From: Enterovibrio norvegicus DSM 15893
GTDB taxonomy: Bacteria; Pseudomonadota; Gammaproteobacteria; Enterobacterales; Vibrionaceae
Direction of reading: 5' to 3'
NCBI RefSeq assembly: GCF_900115495.1
Contig: NZ_FOWR01000022.1
Location: 25,631-89,630, forward strand
DNA length: 64,000 nt
Part shown: positions 1 through 8,921 of the stretch, piece after piece
How the letters are laid out: each line of letters starts with the position of its first letter
Numbering within the stretch: the first letter of the stretch is position 1
Notes under the pieces: generated by a model
What the model was told of the DNA's origin: nothing
Seen by the model: the letters and a program-made list of their open reading frames with translations, nothing else
Database searches by the model: none
Position numbers and translations under genes: made by a program

Positions 1-47
1 AGAAGCGAGAAGCGAGAAGCGAGAAGCGAGAAGCGAGAAGCGAGAAA
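1..47. repeat. 7-bp tandem repeat (CGAGAAG)n
   Basis: Five perfect CGAGAAG units (6-40) followed by one CGAGAAA unit (41-47); the array probably continues to the left of the window. It lies about 60 bp past the 3' end of galK. A close relative, CGAGAAA x5, occurs at 24137-24171. Confidence 0.9.
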
Positions 48-109
48 AGCATGACGTGTTGAGAAAGAGGCGCAATCCCTCTTCCTCTAATAGTACGGCG
101 GTCTAGACG

Positions 110-1279
110 CTACGCCATCGCGGCGTCTTTCACTAACCCCGCACCCGTTTTCGCCTGACACACATAAATATCGGCCTTCAAGCCCGTTAACGCTTCATAT
201 TGCGTATCAACAGCCTCACGGATGGCGTCAACATGAGATGGCATGACTAACGCGACGATACACCCACCAAAACCTCCGCCCGTCATGCGCACACCACCGT
301 CTTTACCAATCACGGATGTAACGATGTCGACCAAGGTATCGACTTCTTTTACAGTGATTTCAAAATCATCACGCATTGACGCATGTGATGCTTCCATCAA
401 CGCGCCCATTGTCTGCAAGTCACCACGGCGAAGGGCATCGGCAGCCTCTAAGGTACGTTGATTTTCGGTGATCACATGACGAGCGCGACGCGCAACTTTT
501 TCATTCAGGTGCTCAGCGTTGTCTTCAAATGTTTCGAGGGTCACATCACGCAATGCCAGCACGCCAAAAAAACGGGCTGCTGATTCACACTGCAATCGAC
601 GTGTGTTGTATTCGCTGTCGACCAGACCACGTTTTTTGTTCGAATTGATGATAACCACAGCAATGTCGCTGGGCATAGAAACAGGCAAGGTATCTAACGA
701 ACGGCAATCGATGAGCAAGGCATGGTTCTCAAGCCCTTCCGCGGAGATAAGTTGGTCCATGATGCCGCAATTGCATCCCACAAACTCATTTTCTGCCTGC
801 TGACCAATTAAGGCGATATCGGCCTGCGTGACATTCAGCTGGAACAGCAATTTGAAGGTTTGACCAATCACCACTTCAAGTGATGCGGAGGAACTCAGCC
901 CTGCCCCCTGCGGAACGTTACCGGTCACCGCCAAGTCAACACCACCGATGTCATAGCCACGCTGTTGAAGACACACAACCACGCCACGAATGTAATTCGC
1001 CCACATTTTCTCAGGCAGGAAAGCAATCTTTTCATCGAGCGAGAACTGATCTTGCTCGTTATCAAAATCCACGGCGACCACGCGTATTTGGTTGTCATCT
1101 CGTTTTGCAGCCGCAACCACGGTTTGGTAATTGATGGCGCAAGGCAACACAAAGCCATCGTTGTAATCTGTGTGTTCACCAATCAGGTTCACGCGTCCTG
1201 GCGCTTGAATGGCATGTGTCGCGTCATAGCCAAACGCCTGCTGAAACGCGTTGTTGGCGTTTTGAATAATATTTTTCAT
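110..1279 (-). CDS. galK: Galactokinase
   Basis: Phosphorylates galactose to galactose-1-phosphate with ATP, first step of the cytoplasmic Leloir pathway. The 389-residue product carries the GHMP-kinase signatures: the galactose-binding motif [15 protein letters not shown] near the N-terminus, the ATP-binding motif [14 protein letters not shown] in the middle, and [11 protein letters not shown] near the C-terminus. The frame is open upstream to 1336, but ATG 1279 is preferred because it gives [19 protein letters not shown], which lines up with the usual galactokinase N-terminus, and follows a GAGAGA stretch. It lies 53 bp after galT on the same strand, a typical galTK operon; galE and galM are not in the window. 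Confidence 0.97.
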   Translation of the reverse strand: MKNIIQNANNAFQQAFGYDATHAIQAPGRVNLIGEHTDYNDGFVLPCAINYQTVVAAAKRDDNQIRVVAVDFDNEQDQFSLDEKIAFLPEKMWANYIRGVVVCLQQRGYDIGGVDLAVTGNVPQGAGLSSSASLEVVIGQTFKLLFQLNVTQADIALIGQQAENEFVGCNCGIMDQLISAEGLENHALLIDCRSLDTLPVSMPSDIAVVIINSNKKRGLVDSEYNTRRLQCESAARFFGVLALRDVTLETFEDNAEHLNEKVARRARHVITENQRTLEAADALRRGDLQTMGALMEASHASMRDDFEITVKEVDTLVDIVTSVIGKDGGVRMTGGGFGGCIVALVMPSHVDAIREAVDTQYEALTGLKADIYVCQAKTGAGLVKDAAMA

Positions 1280-1332
1280 AAAGTTATCTCTCGCTAGCAC
1301 GCTGTTTATGAGCGTGGATAACGCGTTACTCT

Positions 1333-2391
1333 TCAATCCATGTGAGTTTTATAGTGCACGTCGCTCAGCGCGCGTAAGCGTTCGGCCGCTTGTTCTGCGG
1401 TTAAATCTCGCTGTGTTTCTGCCAACATTTCATAGCCCACCATAAACTTGCGCACCGATGCGCTTCGTAGAAGAGGTGGGTAGAACAACGCATGCAATTG
1501 CCAATGTTCGATGTCAGTCCCCGCGTCAAAAAACGGCGCATAGTGCCATCCCATCGAATACGGGAAGGAGCACTGGAACAAGTTATCGTAATAGGTCGTC
1601 AGCTTTTTGATTGCCAACGCAAGATCATCACGCTGCTCATAGGTCAGTTCTTCTAAGCGACGAATGTGCGTTTTAGGGAGCAACATGGTTTCAAATGGCC
1701 ACGCCGCCCAATACGGCACAACCGCCAACCAATGCTCTGTGTCCACCACGGTTCGCGCACCGTCGCACATTTCCGCTTCCACGTAATCCACCAGCAAATT
1801 ACGCCCATGTTGCAGATAATAATCTCGCAGCAGTACGTCTTTGCGCGCGATTTCATTTGGAAGAAAGCTGTTCGCCCAGATTTGCCCGTGAGGATGCGGC
1901 TGAGAGCACCCCATCGCTTCACCTTTATTTTCAAATGCCTGAACCCAAACGTATTGTTGACCCAGTTCTTCGATTTGCGCATTCCATGTATCAACCACCC
2001 CGCGAATCGCTGACAAAGGCAACTCGGGCAACGTTTTACTGTGATCGGGGGAAAAACAAATCACGCGGCTCAACCCCCTTACACCTTGTGCTTGAAATAA
2101 GGGGTTGGTCGGTTCAGGGGCATCCGGAGAATCTGGCATCAAAGCGGCAAAATCATTACCAAATACATAGGTGCCTTCATAATTTGGATTTTCATCACCA
2201 GACACTCGGGTGTTTCCGGGGCACAAGAAGCAATTGTCACTGTATGAAGGTAAAACATCTGTCGAGGGCTTTTCATCCTGACCACTCCAAGGACGCTTTG
2301 CACGGTGCGGAGACACCAGCACCCATTGACCCGTTAGCGGGTTATAACGGCGGTGTGGGTGATCGACGGGATTAAATTCAGTGTTATCCAT
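1333..2391 (-). CDS. galT: Galactose-1-phosphate uridylyltransferase
   Basis: Exchanges UMP between UDP-glucose and galactose-1-phosphate (Leloir pathway, cytoplasm). The 352-residue protein shows the N-terminal motif [25 protein letters not shown], a zinc-site CxxC (FLCPGN), the catalytic HPHGQ motif ([11 protein letters not shown]) and the C-terminal HxH-containing [17 protein letters not shown] 2391 is chosen over the upstream in-frame start at 2430 because the product then begins [13 protein letters not shown], next to a GAGAGAG ribosome-binding stretch. First gene of the galTK operon; a GalR-type operator lies about 150 bp upstream. Confidence 0.97.
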   Translation of the reverse strand: MDNTEFNPVDHPHRRYNPLTGQWVLVSPHRAKRPWSGQDEKPSTDVLPSYSDNCFLCPGNTRVSGDENPNYEGTYVFGNDFAALMPDSPDAPEPTNPLFQAQGVRGLSRVICFSPDHSKTLPELPLSAIRGVVDTWNAQIEELGQQYVWVQAFENKGEAMGCSQPHPHGQIWANSFLPNEIARKDVLLRDYYLQHGRNLLVDYVEAEMCDGARTVVDTEHWLAVVPYWAAWPFETMLLPKTHIRRLEELTYEQRDDLALAIKKLTTYYDNLFQCSFPYSMGWHYAPFFDAGTDIEHWQLHALFYPPLLRSASVRKFMVGYEMLAETQRDLTAEQAAERLRALSDVHYKTHMD

Positions 2392-2542
2392 GTCAGCTCT
2401 CTCAATCCATTCAAGCGAAATTCGTGGCATGTTTTTTCAACAGCGCAGCAATGTCTGTTTAAGGCTCGCCACTCGCGTTTACTTTAGTGTTCGATTCACA
2501 AGAACGTGTAATTTCGCCACCGTTTAAAGAGTAAACACGCAA

Positions 2543-2556
2543 TGTAAACGTTTCCA
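2543..2556. promoter_or_regulatory. LacI/GalR-type operator upstream of galT
   Basis: TGTAAACGTTTCCA is a near-perfect palindrome (one mismatched pair) centred on CG, the classic form of GalR/LacI-family sites. It lies upstream of galT and no other gene reads away from it. That GalR itself binds is inferred. Confidence 0.55.
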
Positions 2557-2644
2557 TTCAGTCTAGATGAATAATGCGTGTGCTTCAAATCTACCTGTGC
2601 ATTCAACCGCGTGTTCAACAGGGAGACACCATTTTTAGGCACAA

Positions 2645-2672
2645 AAAAGCCGCTGTCGGAAACAGCGGCTTT
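2645..2672 (-). terminator. Rho-independent terminator after the alkene reductase gene
   Basis: Eleven-bp stem AAAGCCGCTGT / ACAGCGGCTTT around a CGGAA loop (2646-2672), with a run of A on the plus strand that gives a U-tract for minus-strand transcripts. It lies 25 bp after the stop at 2697. Confidence 0.85.
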
Positions 2673-2696
2673 CAAAAACTTAATGCTAAGAGGTTG

Positions 2697-3797
2697 TTAG
2701 CCTGCGTGGTAGGCAGGGTAATCCAACAGCCCTTTTTCAGCACCCCCGAACAAGGTGCTAGGATCGTGCAGTGCTAACGGGTAGCCATTTTTCATGCGTT
2801 CCGGCAGGTCTGGGTTTGCTACAAATGGGCGACCAAAACCAATCATGTCAGCCTCTCCGCTTTGAATAGCTTGCTCGCCTTTTTCGCCGTTGTAGCGACC
2901 CGCGTAGATCAACACACCGTCATACACTTTACGCATGGCATGTTTGAACACGGCGGGTGTTTCTGGTGCATCGTCACAATCCACTTCTGCGATGTGAATG
3001 TAGACAATGTTCAACGTGTTCAACAACGCCGCCGCCGCGACATAAGTTTCAACTGGCGTGCTATCGATCGTGCCATTGAGCGAGGTGAATGGTGCAAGGC
3101 GCACACCAACGCGCTCAGCACCAATCGCGTCTGCCATGGCTTCAACCACGTCTTTTAGGAAGCGCAAACGGTTCTCAATGCTGCCGCCGTATTCGTCAGT
3201 GCGGTTGTTGGCTTCAGAGTCAATGAACTGATTCACCAAGTAGCCATTCGCTGCATGCAGTTCAATGCCATCAAACCCGGCTTCTATCGCGTTCAGTGCT
3301 GCTTGGCGGTACTCTGCAATCACGTGTTTGATGTCGTCTTTGGACATTTCGCGAGGTTCTACCACATCAACAAAACCCGGTGCGTCTGAGCCGTTGTCGA
3401 TGAAGACTTTCACGTTTTCTGCTTTCAATGCAGAGGATGAAATAGGTTGCTGTCCGCCAATGTTATCAGAGTGCGTCACACGGCCAACATGCCAAAGCTG
3501 CGCGAAAATCACGCCATCTTTTTCATGGACCGCATCGGTGACTTTTCGCCATCCTGCGATGTGTTCTTGGCTGTAAATGCCGGGTGTCCACGCATACCCC
3601 TGACCCATTTCAGAAATTTGCGTGCCTTCGGCAACAATCAAACCCGCACTGGCACGCTGCGCATAGTAGGTGGCCATCATGTCATTCGCGACGTTGCCAG
3701 GTTGGCTGGCGCGTGAGCGGGTCATTGGAGGCATCACAATACGGTTTTTTAGAGAAAGCGAACCGAGTTGGATCGGTTGAAACAATGCATGGGTCAT
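2697..3797 (-). CDS. NADH:flavin oxidoreductase, old yellow enzyme family (NemA-like alkene reductase)
   Basis: FMN-dependent TIM-barrel ene-reductase that reduces alpha,beta-unsaturated carbonyls, N-ethylmaleimide or nitro compounds with NAD(P)H. The 366-residue protein starts LFQPIQLGSLSLKNRIVMPPMTRSRA and contains FAQLWHVGRVTH, FDGIELHAANGYLVNQFIDSEANNRTDEYGG (active-site H and N in HAAN) and C-terminal IGFGRPFVANPDLPERM, all typical of NemA/xenobiotic reductases and of the usual length. Stands alone with its own terminator; no adjacent nemR is visible. Substrate unknown. Confidence 0.93.
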   Translation of the reverse strand: MTHALFQPIQLGSLSLKNRIVMPPMTRSRASQPGNVANDMMATYYAQRASAGLIVAEGTQISEMGQGYAWTPGIYSQEHIAGWRKVTDAVHEKDGVIFAQLWHVGRVTHSDNIGGQQPISSSALKAENVKVFIDNGSDAPGFVDVVEPREMSKDDIKHVIAEYRQAALNAIEAGFDGIELHAANGYLVNQFIDSEANNRTDEYGGSIENRLRFLKDVVEAMADAIGAERVGVRLAPFTSLNGTIDSTPVETYVAAAALLNTLNIVYIHIAEVDCDDAPETPAVFKHAMRKVYDGVLIYAGRYNGEKGEQAIQSGEADMIGFGRPFVANPDLPERMKNGYPLALHDPSTLFGGAEKGLLDYPAYHAG

Positions 3798-3976
3798 GTC
3801 GGACTCCTATTACTCAATAGCGATGAGAATACGCATGATCACTCGGCATTTGAAATTATCGATTTTTATAAAATGAATAATATTTTGTTATGAACAAAGG
3901 AGCATTTTGCGATTGAAGAAATGAAGCAGGCAAGAAGGAAGGTTCGCAAGGTTCAATCTACATGGAGGGGAAAACA

Positions 3977-4014
3977 TCCCGCCCGCTGACAACGAAAACG
4001 GCCAGAGGGCGGGA
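3977..4014. terminator. GC-rich hairpin after the M66 protease gene
   Basis: TCCCGCCC (3977-3984) pairs with GGGCGGGA (4007-4014). It lies 54 bp beyond the protease stop. The U-tract on the minus strand is weak (TGTTTTCC), so it may act as a processing or rho-assisted terminator. Confidence 0.45.
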
Positions 4015-4067
4015 AGCGAGTTATTGCTTATCGCTTATCGACAGAAAATAGAAATGAGCGACAAACA

Positions 4068-7000
4068 CTATTGGTAACTGTAAGAACCATGTCGGCTTGA
4101 GAAAACCCAACGGTTACCGTTTGACCAATACACTTCAGGTTCTTGAACACATTGGCCGCCTTCATTCACAAAGCCAGCACCGTAGAATTCTCCACCGCTG
4201 GTTAAGCTACATAGATTCGCATCGCTGCCAGCTTTGGCTTTGACGCGTTCACCAATCCCTGCAGGGTTGTTCAATGACAGCCATTCAAACTGGTTAACAG
4301 CAGAGAACATCGGACGTTCACCGTCTGCATCTCTTACCGTTATGTCATCCCCACCTGTACATTGGAATTCATCGTTGCCGAGGTCTTCAACATAACCGTG
4401 CAGCGTTTTTTCAACGCCGCTCACGGTCATTGGGAAGCGACAAACATGCGGATAATCATTACCCAAACGCAATGTCGCCAGATTGTTTAGGTCTGCTTTC
4501 GACAGGTCCGCAGGGTCAAAGGTTTCTGTGTGCGCGAACCAGCTTGGTGGCAAGGCTGATTCGAATGCCTCATAACCATGCTCTTGACCAATAATCACTG
4601 GGCCGACCAAATCATTCACCGCAGGGTTGCGTGGCGTCTCTTGGCTATCCAGCACGCTGACGGCACCATCGGCATGTGAACAGCTTAGGGTGATACGTTT
4701 AGGGTGGTTATTCATTGGCAAGTTAATGTGGAACTTGTTGCTTTCACCACTACTGTAGCGAGTGCTTGCTAGCGCAATACGCTGTACAGAGCCATTCTCG
4801 CCTTCAACCGCCAACTCACACTGTTTTTGGGACTGCAACGTATATTGCGCAATGCCACCTTGGTGAGCAGCATATGACCATCTTGCGCCATTGACGTGTT
4901 TTACGTCATCAATTTGCTGACATTTCCCGTCGGCAATAAATCCGGCGCCATCGTGAGAAGTGCCTGATTTATCTAAGCTACACAGCGTTTGTTCACCCAA
5001 AGCAGCGGTAGGAGTATAGGTGACAGCGCCAAGGTGCTCACCTTTGGCCGAGAGCAACTGATAATCCATTAACGGAGAAACAGGGTTTTCGCGTTGCCCG
5101 TTAACCGCCCAATACATTTCAGGCGCCGTGCGACACACGTTGTCGTTAGCATCTTCATAACCGACAAAGTTGGCTTGCTCGCCGTTTGCGTTGGTATAAC
5201 TGAACTGACAAACAGGCAACTGCGCATTATCAATTTTCAGGGTTTGCCATTCCGTGCTTAGACGATCAGATTCGCTCAGGTGGCTCACCGATTGCCAACC
5301 TTCCAATTGCGTTTCGATATAGCTCGGCGCAGGAAGCTCAAACAGGTTACCGTAGTTTGAGTAGATCAACGGATAGATCTGGCTTGCGTTCTGTTCTGCA
5401 GGGTCGTAAATACCCAACACAGTGATCACTGGAACGCCTTTTGATTCCGGCTTGGTAAAGTCTGAATCTACCTCAACATATTGCTGCGAGGTTTGATCCC
5501 ACTGAGAAAAGCCAGTACTGCTATTCATGTCCAGATTGTTCGAGCGATTGAACCAATCTTGCGTAACACGCGCAGCGATTGGGTGCTCAAGCGTATAGTG
5601 GCTGATTAGGCCCGTTTTTGCGTATTCACCGCCGCCCATGGCTTCTCGCATAAAACGGAATTCGCCAGCAAACGGAGGGACGATTTCACCGCTGTTTTCA
5701 TTTTCCATCGTGATCGGTGTATCCGTCCAGTGCAGGTTACCGATGAAGCGCTTGTAGCGTGCATCCCAACCCCAACCGGATTCCATATCATGGATGGAGT
5801 AGCCCTGAGGATGGTGTCCTCGGCCGTAGTTATGGCCTAACTCGTGAGACCATTCATTTCCGCGTGTTGCATCGAGCGTCACAATGCCGCCACCACCGCT
5901 TCCGCCGTGTTGTACAACTTTCGAGGTGACTACGCCGGTTTCTGCATCTTTCGCCAAGTATCGTCCGCGGCTGTTGTGCGAGGTGATGTGGCTAAATGGG
6001 CGCGGCCAGCTAGCGTTTCCTCCCGCTGTATCGGTGACGCCGAAGTTAGCGTTATTGATACCGATAGAGAACAGGCGCTTACCGACGTATTCACGCATGT
6101 CACCACCGTGCCATCCCGGCGTTTCATACTCACTGGCTTTGGTATACACCTTGCCGTTTGGTAGGGTGACTTTTTTCAAGTGGACTGGGGTGTAATCTGC
6201 CATCACCAGCTTGGACACGGGGATCTTCTGGAAGTAATCCGTGGCCAACTTTGGCATTTGCTGAATCATGTCATAGCGGTCACGCGGTTCAACGAGCATG
6301 CCGATATCGATGTTTTGGATCACCATCTCAGGTGCGCCACCAAAGACCAAGCTGTCGCTGGTGAGATCGCCTTCGCGGCCTCGGTTATCGCTGAAACGCA
6401 GGGATAAGCCCGGCTTCATCCATTCCCAGCTCAGTGGGAAGCTCCATGCATGGTGAGAGAACACCACTTTGCTACGATCGGTTTTGATCTGATCCGTGTC
6501 TGCCAAGGCACTTGGTGGCTGCATAGGGAAACGTCCCATGCTGACACCATCAACGGCGACATCGACCCACAATTGGTGAATGCCGTATTGAGAAGGCGTC
6601 ACTAACAATTGTGCTGCACGATCCATCACCAGGTTCGGATGACGCAAATCATCGTTGCCATTCGGCATCACGCTGGTGTGTGTTTGGGCGAAGTTCACGT
6701 GTCCACGTAAGTTACCCAACAGATGGTTTTGCGCGTCGCGGCTATCGTTGTAACTCAAACGAGCAGGCAAGGTATTGAAGGTCAACTGTTCTGTGTCACA
6801 GCTCAAGGCATTACAGCCTTTTAGCACTACGTCGTACTCAGTGTCCGGTTCAAGATCGCCAATGTAAAAGTGGGAACCCGTCGCTTTGTAGTTAAACGTG
6901 ATGGAAGATGCATTCTCAGGATGGGTAGTGATCGCGATGTTGTATTTCGCATCTTCACTGGTCGCTTTCCACGCCAGTTGAGCGCCCTTATCAGAAACAG

Positions 7001-7508
7001 AGGCGGTTTGAAGCTCTGTGATATCAGGGGTTGCGATGCCACCACAGTCGGACATCACCGTGCGGAGCACCATGTCGCTTTCCCAAATGTAACTGCCATC
7101 ATCATGCTGCGAGCCACGTGCAGCGGGAATGTACTCAACATAACAACCCGTATCATCAGCGGTCATCACACCCCATTCGCGGTGCATCAGATAGAAGCCA
7201 CCGTTGTAGGGCACATATTCCCAATCAGCATCTACAAATGGAAACGCGGTGCTGAATTCGCCGTTGGTATCATTGAGTGGGAAACGCGGGAAATTATCGT
7301 GGTTCAACCAGTACTCTTTTCCTTGGTATGTCAGAAAACGACGACCCTCTCGCTCAACAACATTGGCGGGATTTTGCGCCAACTGCTGCATATTTTCGAG
7401 TGAAGCACGGGTTTGCTCTCCCAAAGACATCAATGTGGTGTTTTCTGCAAGTGCCGGCAGGCTGACTAACGCACTTCCTATAAGCAATGACAAAAGTGTT
7501 AATTTCAT
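4068..7508 (-). CDS. Secreted M66 zinc metalloprotease (TagA/StcE-like)
   Basis: A 1146-residue exported protease resembling Vibrio cholerae TagA and E. coli StcE, which cleave mucin-type glycoproteins. Order: signal peptide (residues 1-21, ending SLPALA), N-terminal region, a fibronectin-III-like domain at roughly 165-250, then the M66 catalytic domain with HELGHNYGRGHH at 555-566, i.e. zinc ligands H555, H559, H565 and catalytic E556 in HExxHxxGxxH. The C-terminal 400 residues hold two diverged copies of one module: each has a VCxF segment, a G-Y-x-x-[DE] segment, a short C-rich piece (CSLDKSG / CSLTSGG) and a final W-S-Y or W-V-F block. It is unpaired, with a GC-rich hairpin after it. Export probably by type II secretion, as for StcE (family knowledge); the substrate is inferred only. 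Confidence 0.9.
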   Translation of the reverse strand: MKLTLLSLLIGSALVSLPALAENTTLMSLGEQTRASLENMQQLAQNPANVVEREGRRFLTYQGKEYWLNHDNFPRFPLNDTNGEFSTAFPFVDADWEYVPYNGGFYLMHREWGVMTADDTGCYVEYIPAARGSQHDDGSYIWESDMVLRTVMSDCGGIATPDITELQTASVSDKGAQLAWKATSEDAKYNIAITTHPENASSITFNYKATGSHFYIGDLEPDTEYDVVLKGCNALSCDTEQLTFNTLPARLSYNDSRDAQNHLLGNLRGHVNFAQTHTSVMPNGNDDLRHPNLVMDRAAQLLVTPSQYGIHQLWVDVAVDGVSMGRFPMQPPSALADTDQIKTDRSKVVFSHHAWSFPLSWEWMKPGLSLRFSDNRGREGDLTSDSLVFGGAPEMVIQNIDIGMLVEPRDRYDMIQQMPKLATDYFQKIPVSKLVMADYTPVHLKKVTLPNGKVYTKASEYETPGWHGGDMREYVGKRLFSIGINNANFGVTDTAGGNASWPRPFSHITSHNSRGRYLAKDAETGVVTSKVVQHGGSGGGGIVTLDATRGNEWSHELGHNYGRGHHPQGYSIHDMESGWGWDARYKRFIGNLHWTDTPITMENENSGEIVPPFAGEFRFMREAMGGGEYAKTGLISHYTLEHPIAARVTQDWFNRSNNLDMNSSTGFSQWDQTSQQYVEVDSDFTKPESKGVPVITVLGIYDPAEQNASQIYPLIYSNYGNLFELPAPSYIETQLEGWQSVSHLSESDRLSTEWQTLKIDNAQLPVCQFSYTNANGEQANFVGYEDANDNVCRTAPEMYWAVNGQRENPVSPLMDYQLLSAKGEHLGAVTYTPTAALGEQTLCSLDKSGTSHDGAGFIADGKCQQIDDVKHVNGARWSYAAHQGGIAQYTLQSQKQCELAVEGENGSVQRIALASTRYSSGESNKFHINLPMNNHPKRITLSCSHADGAVSVLDSQETPRNPAVNDLVGPVIIGQEHGYEAFESALPPSWFAHTETFDPADLSKADLNNLATLRLGNDYPHVCRFPMTVSGVEKTLHGYVEDLGNDEFQCTGGDDITVRDADGERPMFSAVNQFEWLSLNNPAGIGERVKAKAGSDANLCSLTSGGEFYGAGFVNEGGQCVQEPEVYWSNGNRWVFSSRHGSYSYQ

Positions 7509-7901
7509 AAATTGTCCCTGATCGTTCTATTTAGAATTATGTGATTCAGATCCAATTTTCATCTAGTTATCAAGAAGTCGCAGCCAGCAATATGCAATTC
7601 ATTGATCTTGGTGCAAGGCGTTTTTTCTCATTGGCGATATTACTTCCACATTAGTGAGACTATTGCAGATAAAAACATCAAAAAAACAAAGCTAAATCAT
7701 CATGTTAAACAGCATTCTTGTCGATAAAACAGTCTATTTTGTTGGTCAATGAGAGCATAAGAATGCACACTAGAGCGTGCAGAGAAAAACGATGCACGTT
7801 GAGCACGACGTGGATGTGAAATTTGCACATGGAATGACTTGCTATTTGAATGCGCTATTCGAGCAAATGTTGCGTTGAGCAGAAAAGAGGATAAGAACAA
7901 A

Positions 7902-8291
7902 ATGACCAAGAAAATCATGCTATCCATGGCACTACTTGGCAGCACACTTTTGATGGGTTGCAGCCAGCAAAGCCTTCTGAACGGCAAGGACAGCATCTCA
8001 GCAACGCCCATTCAAGGCATTGAGCAGATAACGCAGCAATCAGACACTCAGTTTGATGTTGTGTGTCCAACAGGGATATGCCGATTTGAACTAACGACAA
8101 ACACACCGAAGACAATCACTCTCAACATGTATTACGGCGCAGATCAGCCGTTTAAAAAGCTAGAAGGCATCGACGTTTTCAGACAACCCGAAGAGGCGAT
8201 CAATCGATTATCCCTGTACCAATTTGACGTAACACTGCTAGGCGGTGCAAAGCCACATGAGATTCAGGTGATCGATTACTTCCGCAACTAG
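7902..8291 (+). CDS. Small lipoprotein of unknown function
   Basis: A 130-residue protein beginning MTKKIMLSMALLGSTLLMGCSQQ: a classic lipoprotein signal with lipobox LMGC, so the mature form is expected to be membrane anchored. The rest shows no recognised family; it has two more cysteines (VCPTGICRF) that could form a disulfide. The frame is open to 7839, but ATG 7902 follows AGAGGATAAGAAC and gives the signal sequence directly. Transcribed away from the M66 protease gene. Confidence 0.75.
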   Translation: MTKKIMLSMALLGSTLLMGCSQQSLLNGKDSISATPIQGIEQITQQSDTQFDVVCPTGICRFELTTNTPKTITLNMYYGADQPFKKLEGIDVFRQPEEAINRLSLYQFDVTLLGGAKPHEIQVIDYFRN

Positions 8292-8373
8292 TCGATGACT
8301 TCCAAAACGAAAAGGAGTGGGCTAATAACCCGCTCGCTTGAGTAATCGAGATTATCATTCAAGACTTCCTGAA

Positions 8374-8422
8374 GAAAAAAAGCCACCACTTCAACGTTAA
8401 CTGTCACGATGAAGAGGTGGCC
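8374..8422 (-). terminator. Terminator of the serine protease/partner operon
   Basis: GCCACCACTTCA (8382-8393) pairs with TGAAGAGGTGGC (8410-8421), one mismatch, and a run of seven A on the plus strand (8374-8380) gives a strong U-tract for minus-strand RNA. It lies about 30 bp after the stop at 8453. Confidence 0.8.
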
Positions 8423-8452
8423 TTGTCATAAGTATGACGTTAGTGAGGTGCT

Positions 8453-8908
8453 TTACTCAGGTTGTAATGTCGAGTTAAACAGCTCTAACTGTGCTTTCAA
8501 ACCTTGCGCGTCTAATTGCGATACCAACTCAGTGAGTTCCGTATCGTTATCGGCTTTTAATACTGCAATACTGCCGACATGCGACACCAAGGTTAATCCT
8601 TCTTGCTTTGCAGCAGATTGCGCCGTTTCTTTGTCTGCTTTGATGAGTATTAACCCGCTGGTTGTATGGGAAACCAAACCTGTCGAGTCTGTCAAAGTTT
8701 CACCTGCATACACGTCTGGGGCATCTTCAAAACCGAACAGGGCACGCAAAGAAAACGCCTGAGGTGCATTTTTGTAGAAGGTTTTACCATTAATCACAAC
8801 GGCTTCGCCTTGTGGTGTTGATAAACCCAAGTCAGACGGCGATACCGTGTTTGCGAGTACTGGCGCAGACAACAATGCCGCAGTAAATAAAATCGTTTTC
8901 GCTTTCAT
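8453..8908 (-). CDS. Secreted partner protein of the kexin-like protease, probable chaperone (ASP ORF2-like)
   Basis: A 151-residue exported protein (signal peptide MKAKTILFTAALLSAPVLA). It begins 13 bp after the stop of the serine protease gene with ribosome-binding site GAAGGAGAG, so the two are one operon. In Aeromonas sobria the kexin-like protease ASP is followed by orf2, which encodes a protein of about the same size needed for ASP folding; the size, order and export signal match. I infer the same chaperone/inhibitor role here. The C-terminal half (SHVGSIAVLKADNDTELTELVSQLDAQGLKAQLELF) resembles an alpha/beta propeptide-like fold in pattern only. No catalytic motif is visible. Confidence 0.72.
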   Translation of the reverse strand: MKAKTILFTAALLSAPVLANTVSPSDLGLSTPQGEAVVINGKTFYKNAPQAFSLRALFGFEDAPDVYAGETLTDSTGLVSHTTSGLILIKADKETAQSAAKQEGLTLVSHVGSIAVLKADNDTELTELVSQLDAQGLKAQLELFNSTLQPE

Positions 8909-8921
8909 TGTGCTCTCCTTC

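Noticed and set aside
1..47. Repeat at the window start as a CRISPR fragment
   Set aside because: Units are only 7 bp and contiguous, with no spacers.
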